Source: Acanthosepion esculentum
Lineage: Eukaryota > Mollusca > Cephalopoda > Sepiida > Sepiidae
Assembly: GCA_964036315.1 (NCBI GenBank)
Contig: OZ038485.1
Span: forward strand, 72,164,824 to 72,228,823
DNA: 64,000 bases
Direction: 5' to 3'
Part shown: in pieces, positions 37,282 through 49,500 of the stretch
Numbering within the stretch: position 1 is the first letter of the stretch
How the letters are laid out: every line of letters starts with the position of its first letter
The notes under the pieces: model-generated
Told to the model about the DNA's origin: nothing
What the model saw: only the letters and a program-made list of their open reading frames with translations
The model's database searches: none
Translations under genes and position numbers: made by a program

Positions 37282-38653
37282 CTTTTACACCTAAAATTCA
37301 ATATTTTTCAAAACTTTGTAAAACTTAAAATTTGCAATATAACTTTGTGAAAACTGTTGAAACTTGTTGAAATCAATACTTTTCGATCGATAACATATCG
37401 ATTTTCAATAATTTTATTGGTTTTCTAAAGATTTCAATAAGTAAATCAATTTTTCAAACAACCGTGTTTAACGTTTAAAAACAAGCCATAACAGCTTGCT
37501 TTTTACACCTAAAATTCAATATTTTTCAAAACTTTGTAAAACTTAAAATTTGCAATATAACTTTGTGAAAACTGTTGAAACTTGTTGAAATCAATACTTT
37601 TCGATCGATAACATATCGATTTTCAAAAATTTTACTGGTTTCCTAAAGATTTCAATAAGTAAATCAATTTTTCAAACAATCGTGTTTAACGTTGAAAAAC
37701 AAGCCAAAACAGCTTGCTTTTACACCTAAAATTCAATATTTTTCAAAACTTTGTAAAACTTAAAATTTGCAATATAACTTTGTGAAAACTGTTGAAACTT
37801 GTTGAAATCAATAGTTTTCGATCGATAACATATCGATTTTCAATAATTTTATTGGTTTTCTAAAGATTTCAATAAGTAAGTCAATTTTTCATACAGTTTA
37901 ACGTTGAAAAACAAACCAAAACAGCTTGCTTTTACACCTAAAATTCAATATTTTTCAAAACTTTGTAAAACTTAAAATTTGCAATATAACTTTGTGAAAA
38001 CTGTTGAAACTTGTTGAAATCAATACTTTTCGATCGATAACATATCGATTTTCAATAATTTTATTGGTTTTCTAAATATTTCAATAAGTAAATCAATTTT
38101 TCGAACAACCGTGTTTAACGTTGAAAAACAAGCCAAAACAGCTTGCTTTTACACCTAAAATTCAATATTTTTCGAAACTTTGTAAAACTTAAAATTTGCA
38201 ATATAACTTTGTGAAAACTGTTGAAACATGCTGAAATCAATACTTTTCGATCGATAACATATCGATTTTCAATAATTTTATTGGTTTTCTAAAGGTTTCA
38301 ATAAGTAAATCAATTTTTCAAACAACCGTGTTTAACGTTGAAAAAGAAGCCAAAACAGCTTGCTTTTACACCTAAAATTCAATATTTTTCAAAACTTTGT
38401 AAAACTTAAAATTTGCAATATAACTTTGTGAAAACTGTTGAAACATGCTGAAATCAATACTTTTCGATCGATAACATATCGATTTTCAATAATTTTATTG
38501 GTTTTCTAAAGATTTCAATAAGTAAGTCAATTTTTCATACAGTTTAACGTTGAAAAACAAACCAAAACAGCTTGCTTTTACACCTAAAATTCAATATTTT
38601 TCAAAACTTTGTAAAACTTAAAATTTGCAATATAACTTTGTGAAAACTGTTGA
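37282..38653 (-). repeat. Inverted copy of 28,051-29,422
   Basis: Partner of the left-array block, coordinate sum 66,704. It begins just after a unit with AACAGCTTTCTTTTAC, absent from the partner, and ends where CATGCTGAAATCAATATTTTTCG replaces the expected sequence. It carries CGTTTAAAAACAAGCCATAAC (about 37,473), TTTCAAAAATTTTACTGG (37,621), TCGAACAACC (38,101) and TTTTTCGAAAC (38,170). Confidence 0.9.
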
Positions 38654-40600
38654 AACATGCTGAAATCAATATTTTTCGATCGATAACATATCGATTTTCA
38701 ATAATTTTATTGGTTTTCTAAAGATTTCAATAAGTCAATTTTTCATACAGTTTAACGTTGAAAAACAAACCAAAACAGCTTGCTTTTACACCTAAAATTC
38801 AATATTTTTCAAAACTTTGTAAAACTTAAAATTTGCAATATAACTTTGTGAAAACTGTTGAAACTTGTTGAAATCAATACTTTTCGATCGATAACATTTC
38901 GATTTTCAATAATTTTATTGGTTTTCTAAAGATTTCAATAAGTAAATCAATTTTTCAAACAACCATGTTTAACGATGAAAAACAAGCCAAAACAGCTTGC
39001 TTTTACACCTAAAATTCAATATTTTTCAAAACTTTGTAAAACTTAAAATTTGCAATATAACTTTGTGAAAACTGTTGAAATTTGCTGAAATCAATACTTT
39101 TCGATCGATAACATATCGATTTTCAATAATTTTATTGGTCTTCTAAATATTTCAATAAGTAAATCAATTTTTCAAACAACCGTGTTTAACGTTGAAAAAC
39201 AAGCCAAAACAGCTTGCTTTTACACCTAAATTTCAATATTTTTCAAAACTTTGTAAAACTTAAAATTTCTAATATAACTTTGTGAAAACTGTTGAAACTT
39301 GTTGAAATCAATACTTTTCGATCGATAACATATCGATTTTCAATAATTTTATTGGTTTTCTAAAGATTTCAATAAGTAAATCAATTTTTCAAACAACCGT
39401 GTTTAACGTTGAAAAAGAAGCCAAAACAGCTTGCTTTTACACCTAAAATTCAATATTTTTCAAAACTTTGTAAAACTTAAAATTTGCAATATAACTTTGT
39501 GAAAACTGTTGAAACTTGCTGAAATCAATACTTTTCGATCGATAACATATCGATTTTCAATAATTTTATTGGTCTTCTAAAGATTTCAATAAGTAAATCA
39601 ATTTTTCAAACAACCGTGTTTAACGTTGAAAAACAAGCCAAAACAGCTTGCTTTTACACCTAAAATTCAATATTTTTCAAAACTTTGTAAAACTTAAAAT
39701 TTGCAATATAACTTTGTGAAAACTGTTGAAACTTGTTGAAATCAATACTTTTCGATCGATAACATTTCGATTTTCAATAATTTTATTGGTTTTCTAAAGA
39801 TTTCAATAAGTAAATCAATTTTTCAAACAACCATGTTTAACGATGAAAAACAAGCCAAAACAGCTTGCTTTTACACCTAAAATTCAATATTTTTCAAAAC
39901 TTTGTAAAACTTAAAATTTGCAATATAACTTTGTGAAAACTGTTGAAATTTGCTGAAATCAATACTTTTCGATCGATAACATATCGATTTTCAATAATTT
40001 TATTGGTCTTCTAAATATTTCAATAAGTAAATCAATTTTTCAAACAACCGTGTTTAACGTTGAAAAACAAGCCAAAACAGCTTGCTTTTACACCTAAATT
40101 TCAATATTTTTCAAAACTTTGTAAAACTTAAAATTTCTAATATAACTTTGTGAAAACTGTTGAAACTTGTTGAAATCAATACTTTTCGATCGATAACATA
40201 TCGATTTTCAATAATTTTATTGGTTTTCTAAAGATTTCAATAAGTAAATCAATTTTTCAAACAACCGTGTTTAACGTTGAAAAAGAAGCCAAAACAGCTT
40301 GCTTTTACACCTAAAATTCAATATTTTTCAAAACTTTGTAAAACTTAAAATTTGCAATATAACTTTGTGAAAACTGTTGAAACTTGCTGAAATCAATACT
40401 TTTCGATCGATAACATATCGATTTTCAATAATTTTATTGGTCTTCTAAAGATTTCAATAAGTAAATCAATTTTTCAAACAACCGTGTTTAACGTTGAAAA
40501 ACAAGCCAAAACAGCTTGCTTTTACACCTAAAATTCAATATTTTTCAAAACTTTGTAAAACTTAAAATTTGCAATATAACTTTGTGAAAACTGTTGAAAC
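38654..40600 (-). repeat. Inverted copy of the 32.7-33.9-kb segment, with an 868-bp tandem repeat
   Basis: CATGCTGAAATCAATATTTTTCG, the 208-bp unit, AACATTTCG, CCATGTTTAACGATG, GAAATTTGCTG, GGTCTTCTAAATATTTC, CACCTAAATTTC and ATTTCTAATATAAC follow in the reverse of their order at 33,865-33,050. One left-array monomer (TATGGAAATC) is missing. The run with CCATGTTTAACGATG recurs exactly 868 bp (4 x 217) later (38,963 and 39,831), a duplication not present in the left copy. Confidence 0.85.
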
Positions 40601-41612
40601 TTGTTGAAATCAATACTTTTCGATCGATAACATATCGATTTTCAATAATTTTATTGGTTTTCTAAAGATTTCAATAAGTAAATCAATTTTTCAAACAACC
40701 GTGTTTAACGTTGAAAAACAAGCCAAAACAGCTTGCTTTTACACCTAAAATTCAATATTTTTCAAAACTTTGTAAAACTTAAAATTTGCAATATAACTTT
40801 GTGAAAACTGTTGAAACTTGCTGAAATCAATACTTTTCGATCGATAACATATCGATTTTCAATAATTTTATTGGTCTTCTAAAGATTTCAATAAGTAAAT
40901 CAATTTTTCAAACAACCGTGTTTAACGTTGAAAAACAAGCCAAAACAGCTTGCTTTTACACCTAAAATTCAATATTTTTCAAAACTTTGTAAAACTTAAA
41001 ATTTGCTATATAACTTTGTGAAAACTGTTGAAACTTGTTGAAATCAATACTTTTCGATCGATAACATATCGATTTTCAATAATTTTATTGGTTTTCTAAA
41101 GATTTCAATAAGTAAATCAATTTTTCAAACAATCGTGTTTAACGTTGAAAAACAAGCCAAAACAGCTTGCTTTTACACCTAAAATTCAATATTTTACAAA
41201 ACTTTGTAAAACTTAAAATTTGCAATATAACTTTGTGAAAACTGTTGAAACTTGTTGAAATCAATAGTTTTCGATCGATAACATATCGATTTTCAATAAT
41301 TTTATTGGTTTTCTAAAGATTTCAATAAGTAAATCAATTTTTCAAACAACCGTGTTTAACGTTGAAAAACAAGCCAAAACAGCTTGCTTTTACACCTAAA
41401 ATTCAATATTTTTCAAAACTTCGTAAAACTTAAAATTTGCAATATAACTTTGTGAAAACTGTTGAAACTTGTTGAAATCAATACTTTTCGATCGATAACA
41501 TATCGATTTTCAATAATTTTATTGGTTTTCTAAAGATTTCAATAAGTAAATCAATTTTTCAAACAACCGTGTTTAACGTTGAAAAACAAGCCAAAACAGC
41601 TTGCTTTTACAC
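40601..41612 (-). repeat. Inverted satellite monomers leading into the 3.9-kb HOR
   Basis: This holds the single inverted TTTGCTATATAAC unit (about 40,999), the counterpart of the TATATAGC monomers at 7.3, 9.0, 10.5, 11.8 and 30.4 kb. A CAATCGTG/TTTTACAAAAC pair matching 25.7-25.8 kb (sum 66,922) follows, then an ACTTCGTAAAAC unit that is doubled relative to the left array. Confidence 0.8.
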
Positions 41613-44600
41613 CAAAAATTCAATATTTTTCAAAACTTCGTAAAACTTAAAATTTGCAATATAACTTTGTGAAAACTGTTGAAACTTGTTGAAATCAATA
41701 CTTTTCGATCGATAACATATCGATTTTCAATAATTTTATTGGTTTTCTAAAGATTTCAATAAGTAAGTCAATTTTTCATACAGTTTAACGTTGAAAAACA
41801 AACCAAAACAGCTTGCTTTTACACCTAAAATTCCATATTTTTCAAAACTTTGTAAAACTTAAAATTTGCAATATAACTTTGTGAAAACTGTTGAAACTTG
41901 TTGAAATCAATACTTTTCGATCGATAACATATCGATTTTCAATAATTTTATTGGTTTTCTAAATATTTCAATAAGTAAATCAATTTTTCAAACAACCGTA
42001 TTTAACGTTGAAAAACAATCCAAAACGGCTTCCTTTTACACCTAAAATTCAATATTTTTCAAAACTTTGTAAAACTTAAAATTTGCAATATAACTTTGTG
42101 AAAACTGTTGAAACTTGTTGAAATCAATACTTTTCGATCGATAACATATCGATTTTCAATAATTTTATTGGTTTTCTAAAGATTTCAATAAGTAAATCAA
42201 TTTTTCAAACAACCGTGTTTAACGTTGAAAAAGAAGCCAAAACAGCTTGCTTTTACACCTAAAATTCAATATTTTTCAAAACTTTGTAAAACTTAAAATT
42301 TGCAATATAACTTTGAGAAAACTGTTGAAACATGCTGAAATCAATACTTTTCGATCGATAACATATCGATTTTCAATAATTTTATTGGTTTTCTAAAGAT
42401 TTCAATAAGTAAGTCAATTTTTCATACAGTTTAACGTTGAAAAACAAACCAAAACAGCTTTCTTTTACACCTAAAATTCAATATTTTTCAAAACTTTGTA
42501 AAACTTAAAATTTGCAATATAACTTTGTGAAAACTGTTGAAACTTGTTGAAATCAATACTTTTCGATCGATAGCATATCGATTTTCAATAATTTTATTGG
42601 TTTTCTAATGATTTCAATAAGTAAATCAATTTTTCAAACAACCGTGTTTAACGTTGAAAAACAAGCCAAAACGGCTTCCTTTTACACCTAAAATTCAATA
42701 TTTTTCAAAACTTTGTAAAACTTAAAATTTGCAATATAACTTTGTGAAAACTGTTGAAACTTGTTGAAATCAATACTTTTCGATCGATAACATATCGATT
42801 TTCAATAATTTTATTGGTTTTCTAAAGATTTCAATAAGTAAATCAATTTTTCAAACAACCGTGTTTAACGTTGAAAAACAAGCCAAAACAGCTTGCTTTT
42901 ACACCTAAAATTCAATATTTTTCAAAACTTTGTAAAACTTAAAATTTGCAATATAACTTTGTGAAAACTGTTGAAACATGCTGAAATCAATACTTTTCGA
43001 TCGATAACATATCGATTTTCAATAATTTTATTGGTTTTCTAAAGATTTCAATAAGTAAATCAATTTTTCAAACAACCGTGTTTAACGTTGAAAAAGAAGC
43101 CAAAACAGCTTGCTTTTACACCTAAAATTCAATATTTTTCAAAACTTTGTAAAACTTAAAATTTGCAATATAACTTTGAGAAAACTGTTGAAACATGCTG
43201 AAATCAATACTTTTCGATCGATAACATATCGATTTTCAATAATTTTATTGGTTTTCTAAAGATTTCAATAAGTAAGTCAATTTTTCATACAGTTTAACGT
43301 TGAAAAACAAACCAAAACAGCTTTCTTTTACACCTAAAATTCAATATTTTTCAAAACTTTGTAAAACTTAAAATTTGCAATATAACTTTGTGAAAACTGT
43401 TGAAACTTGTTGAAATCAATACTTTTCGATCGATAACATATCGATTTTCAATAATTTTATTGGTTTTCTAATGATTTCAATAAGTAAATCAATTTTTCAA
43501 ACAACCGTGTTTAACGTTGAAAAACAAGCCAAAAGAGCTTGCTTTTACACCTAAAATTCAATATTTTTCAAAACTTTGTAAAACTTAAAATTTGCAATAT
43601 AACTGTGTGAAAACTGTTGAAACTTGTTGAAATCAATACTTTTCGTTCGATAACATATCGATTTTCAATAATTTTATTGGTTTTCTAAAGATTTCAATAA
43701 GTAAATCAATTTTTCAAACAACCGTGTTTAACGTTGAAAAACAAGCCAAAACAGCTTGCTTTTACACCTAAAATTCAATATTTTTCAAAACTTTGTAAAA
43801 CTTAAAATTTGCAATATAACTTTGTGAAAACTGTTGAAACATGCTGAAATCAATACTTTTCGATCGATAACATATCGATTTTCAATAATTTTATTGGTTT
43901 TCTAAAGATTTCAATAAGTAAGTCAATTTTTCATACAGTTTAACGTTGAAAAACAAACCAAAACAGCTTGATTTTACACCTAAAATTCAATATTTTTCAA
44001 AACTTTGTAAAACTTAAAATTTGCAATATAACTTTGTGAAAACTGTTGAAACTTGTTGAAATCAATACTTTTCGATCGATAACATATCGATATTCAATAA
44101 TTTTATTGGTTTTCTAAATATTTCAATAAGTAAATCAATTTTTCAAATAACCGTGTTTAACGTTGAAAAACAAGCCAAAACAGCTTGCTTTTACACCTAA
44201 AATTCAATATTTTTCAAAACTTTGTAAAACTTAAAATTTGCAATATAACTTTGTGAAAACTGTTGAAACTTGTTGAAATCAATACTTTTCGATCGATAAC
44301 ATATCGATTTTCAATAATTTTATTGGTTTTCTAAAGATTTCAATAAGTAAATCAATTTTTCAAACAATCGTGTTTAACGTTGAAAAACAAGCCATAACAG
44401 CTTGCTTTTACCCCTAAAATTCAATATTTTACAAAACTTTGTAAAACTTAAAATTTGCAATATAACTTTGTGAAAACTGTTGAAACTTGTTGAAATCAAT
44501 AGTTTTCGATCGATAACATATCGATTTTCAATAATTTTATTGGTTTTCTAAAGATTTCAATAAGTAAATCAATTTTTCAAACAACCGTGTTTAACGTTGA

Positions 44601-47600
44601 AAAACAAGCCAAAAGAGCTTGCTTTTACACCTAAAATTCAATATTTTTCAAAACTTTGTAAAACTTAAAATTTGCAATATAACTGTGTGAAAACTGTTGA
44701 AACTTGTTGAAATCAATACTTTTCGTTCGATAACATATCGACTTTCAATAATTTTATTGGTTTTCTAAATATTTCAATAAGTAAATCAATTTTTCAAACA
44801 ACCGTGTTTAACGTTGAAAAACAATCCAAAACAGTTTGCTTTTACACCTAAAATTCAATATTTTTCAAAACTTTGTAAAACTTAAAATTTGCAATATAAC
44901 TTTGTGAAAACTGTTGAAACATGCTGAAATCAATACTTTTCGATCGATAACATATCGATTTTCAATAATTTTATTGGTTTTCTAAAGATTTCAAAAAGTA
45001 AGTCAATTTTTCATACAGTTTAACGTTGAAAAACAAACCAAAACAGCTTGCTTTAACACCTAAAATTCAATATTTTTCAAAACTTTGTAAAACTTAAAAT
45101 TTGCAATATAACTTTGTGAAAACTGTTGAAACTTGTTGAAATCAATACTTTTCGATCGATAACATAACGATTTTCAATAATTTTATTGGTTTTCTAAATA
45201 TTTCAATAAGTAAATCAATTTTTCAAACAACCGTGTTTAACGTTGAAAAACAAGCCAAAACAGCTTGCTTTTACACCTAAAATTCAATATTTTTCAAAAC
45301 TTTGTAAAACTTAAAATTTGCAATATAACTTTGTGAAAACTGTTGAAACTTGTTGAAATCAATACTTTTCGATCGATAACATATCGATTTTCAATAATTT
45401 TATTGGTTTTCTAAAGATTTCAATAAGTAAATCAATTTTTCAAACAACCGTGTTTAACGTTGAAAAACAAGCCAAAACAGCTTGCTTTTACACCAAAAAT
45501 TCAATATTTTTCAAAACTTCGTAAAACTTAAAATTTGCAATATAACTTTGTGAAAACTGTTGAAACTTGTTGAAATCAATACTTTTCGATCGATAACATA
45601 TCGATTTTCAATAATTTTATTGGTTTTCTAAAGATTTCAATAAGTAAGTCAATTTTTCATACAGTTTAACGTTGAAAAACAAACCAAAACAGCTTGCTTT
45701 TACACCTAAAATTCCATATTTTTCAAAACTTTGTAAAACTTAAAATTTGCAATATAACTTTGTGAAAACTGTTGAAACTTGTTGAAATCAATACTTTTCG
45801 ATCGATAACATATCGATTTTCAATAATTTTATTGGTTTTCTAAATATTTCAATAAGTAAATCAATTTTTCAAACAACCGTATTTAACGTTGAAAAACAAT
45901 CCAAAACGGCTTCCTTTTACACCTAAAATTCAATATTTTTCAAAACTTTGTAAAACTTAAAATTTGCAATATAACTTTGTGAAAACTGTTGAAACTTGTT
46001 GAAATCAATACTTTTCGATCGATAACATATCGATTTTCAATAATTTTATTGGTTTTCTAAAGATTTCAATAAGTAAATCAATTTTTCAAACAACCGTGTT
46101 TAACGTTGAAAAAGAAGCCAAAACAGCTTGCTTTTACACCTAAAATTCAATATTTTTCAAAACTTTGTAAAACTTAAAATTTGCAATATAACTTTGAGAA
46201 AACTGTTGAAACATGCTGAAATCAATACTTTTCGATCGATAACATATCGATTTTCAATAATTTTATTGGTTTTCTAAAGATTTCAATAAGTAAGTCAATT
46301 TTTCATACAGTTTAACGTTGAAAAACAAACCAAAACAGCTTTCTTTTACACCTAAAATTCAATATTTTTCAAAACTTTGTAAAACTTAAAATTTGCAATA
46401 TAACTTTGTGAAAACTGTTGAAACTTGTTGAAATCAATACTTTTCGATCGATAACATATCGATTTTCAATAATTTTATTGGTTTTCTAATGATTTCAATA
46501 AGTAAATCAATTTTTCAAACAACCGTGTTTAACGTTGAAAAACAAGCCAAAACGGCTTCCTTTTACACCTAAAATTCAATATTTTTCAAAACTTTGTAAA
46601 ACTTAAAATTTGCAATATAACTTTGTGAAAACTGTTGAAACTTGTTGAAATCAATACTTTTCGATCGATAACATATCGATTTTCAATAATTTTATTGGTT
46701 TTCTAAAGATTTCAATAAGTAAATCAATTTTTCAAACAACCGTGTTTAACGTTGAAAAACAAGCCAAAACAGCTTGCTTTTACACCTAAAATTCAATATT
46801 TTTCAAAACTTTGTAAAACTTAAAATTTGCAATATAACTTTGTGAAAACTGTTGAAACATGCTGAAATCAATACTTTTCGATCGATAACATATCGATTTT
46901 CAATAATTTTATTGGTTTTCTAAAGATTTCAATAAGTAAATCAATTTTTCAAACAACCGTGTTTAACGTTGAAAAAGAAGCCAAAACAGCTTGCTTTTAC
47001 ACCTAAAATTCAATATTTTTCAAAACTTTGTAAAACTTAAAATTTGCAATATAACTTTGAGAAAACTGTTGAAACATGCTGAAATCAATACTTTTCGATC
47101 GATAACATATCGATTTTCAATAATTTTATTGGTTTTCTAAAGATTTCAATAAGTAAGTCAATTTTTCATACAGTTTAACGTTGAAAAACAAACCAAAACA
47201 GCTTTCTTTTACACCTAAAATTCAATATTTTTCAAAACTTTGTAAAACTTAAAATTTGCAATATAACTTTGTGAAAACTGTTGAAACTTGTTGAAATCAA
47301 TACTTTTCGATCGATAACATATCGATTTTCAATAATTTTATTGGTTTTCTAATGATTTCAATAAGTAAATCAATTTTTCAAACAACCGTGTTTAACGTTG
47401 AAAAACAAGCCAAAAGAGCTTGCTTTTACACCTAAAATTCAATATTTTTCAAAACTTTGTAAAACTTAAAATTTGCAATATAACTGTGTGAAAACTGTTG
47501 AAACTTGTTGAAATCAATACTTTTCGTTCGATAACATATCGATTTTCAATAATTTTATTGGTTTTCTAAAGATTTCAATAAGTAAATCAATTTTTCAAAC

Positions 47601-49500
47601 AACCGTGTTTAACGTTGAAAAACAAGCCAAAACAGCTTGCTTTTACACCTAAAATTCAATATTTTTCAAAACTTTGTAAAACTTAAAATTTGCAATATAA
47701 CTTTGTGAAAACTGTTGAAACATGCTGAAATCAATACTTTTCGATCGATAACATATCGATTTTCAATAATTTTATTGGTTTTCTAAAGATTTCAATAAGT
47801 AAGTCAATTTTTCATACAGTTTAACGTTGAAAAACAAACCAAAACAGCTTGATTTTACACCTAAAATTCAATATTTTTCAAAACTTTGTAAAACTTAAAA
47901 TTTGCAATATAACTTTGTGAAAACTGTTGAAACTTGTTGAAATCAATACTTTTCGATCGATAACATATCGATATTCAATAATTTTATTGGTTTTCTAAAT
48001 ATTTCAATAAGTAAATCAATTTTTCAAATAACCGTGTTTAACGTTGAAAAACAAGCCAAAACAGCTTGCTTTTACACCTAAAATTCAATATTTTTCAAAA
48101 CTTTGTAAAACTTAAAATTTGCAATATAACTTTGTGAAAACTGTTGAAACTTGTTGAAATCAATACTTTTCGATCGATAACATATCGATTTTCAATAATT
48201 TTATTGGTTTTCTAAAGATTTCAATAAGTAAATCAATTTTTCAAACAATCGTGTTTAACGTTGAAAAACAAGCCATAACAGCTTGCTTTTACCCCTAAAA
48301 TTCAATATTTTACAAAACTTTGTAAAACTTAAAATTTGCAATATAACTTTGTGAAAACTGTTGAAACTTGTTGAAATCAATAGTTTTCGATCGATAACAT
48401 ATCGATTTTCAATAATTTTATTGGTTTTCTAAAGATTTCAATAAGTAAATCAATTTTTCAAACAACCGTGTTTAACGTTGAAAAACAAGCCAAAACAGCT
48501 TGCTTTTACACCTAAAATTCAATATTTTTCAAAACTTCGTAAAACTTAAAATTTGCAATATAACTTTGTGAAAACTGTTGAAACTTGTTGAAATCAATAC
48601 TTTTCGATCGATAACATATCGATTTTCAATAATTTTATTGGTTTTCTAAATATTTCAATAAGTAAATCAATTTTTCAAACAACCGTGTTTAACGTTGAAA
48701 AACAAGCCAAAAGAGCTTGCTTTTACACCTAAAATTCAATATTTTTCAAAACTTTGTAAAACTTAAAATTTGCAATATAACTGTGTGAAAACTGTTGAAA
48801 CTTGTTGAAATCAATACTTTTCGTTCGATAACATATCGACTTTCAATAATTTTATTGGTTTTCTAAATATTTCAATAAGTAAATCAATTTTTCAAACAAC
48901 CGTGTTTAACGTTGAAAAACAATCCAAAACAGTTTGCTTTTACACCTAAAATTCAATATTTTTCAAAACTTTGTAAAACTTAAAATTTGCAATATAACTT
49001 TGTGAAAACTGTTGAAACATGCTGAAATCAATACTTTTCGATCGATAACATATCGATTTTCAATAATTTTATTGGTTTTCTAAAGATTTCAAAAAGTAAG
49101 TCAATTTTTCATACAGTTTAACGTTGAAAAACAAACCAAAACAGCTTGCTTTAACACCTAAAATTCAATATTTTTCAAAACTTTGTAAAACTTAAAATTT
49201 GCAATATAACTTTGTGAAAACTGTTGAAACTTGTTGAAATCAATACTTTTCGATCGATAACATAACGATTTTCAATAATTTTATTGGTTTTCTAAATATT
49301 TCAATAAGTAAATCAATTTTTCAAACAACCGTGTTTAACGTTGAAAAACAAGCCAAAACAGCTTGCTTTTACACCTAAAATTCAATATTTTTCAAAACTT
49401 TGTAAAACTTAAAATTTGCAATGTAACTTTGTGAAAACTGTTGAAACTTGTTGAATTCAATACTTTTCGATCGATAACATATCGATTTTCAATAATTTTA
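41613..49500 (-). repeat. 18/19-mer HOR: 3,881-bp copy (41,613-45,493) and longer second copy (45,494 to about 49,500)
   Basis: Many private variants recur at 3,881 bp: CACCAAAAATTC (41,612/45,493), ATTCCATATTT (41,833/45,714), CTGTGTG (about 43,603/47,484), CTTGATTTTAC (43,970/47,851), CGATATTCAA and GCCATAAC. The length equals 18 monomers, 13 of 217 and 5 of 212 bp. The second copy contains one extra 217-bp unit (about 48,420-48,640, with ACTTCGTAAAAC), so later markers such as CCAAAAGAGC (44,609/48,707) are 4,098 bp apart. The left array has that extra unit (TTTACGAAG near 23,128), so the first copy has lost it. Collinearity fades after about 49,420. Confidence 0.9.
42300..44030 (-). repeat. 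Nested 863-bp (217x3+212) duplication inside the 3.9-kb HOR
   Basis: The variants CTTTGAGAAAAC and CAGCTTTCTTTTAC occur twice within each 3.9-kb copy, 863 bp apart: about 42,313/43,176 in the first copy and 46,191/47,054 in the second. The left array has CTTTGAGAAAAC's counterpart (TTTTCTCAAAG) only once, at about 24,830. The 863-bp duplication therefore happened in the inverted arm before the 3.9-kb block was itself duplicated. Confidence 0.82.
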
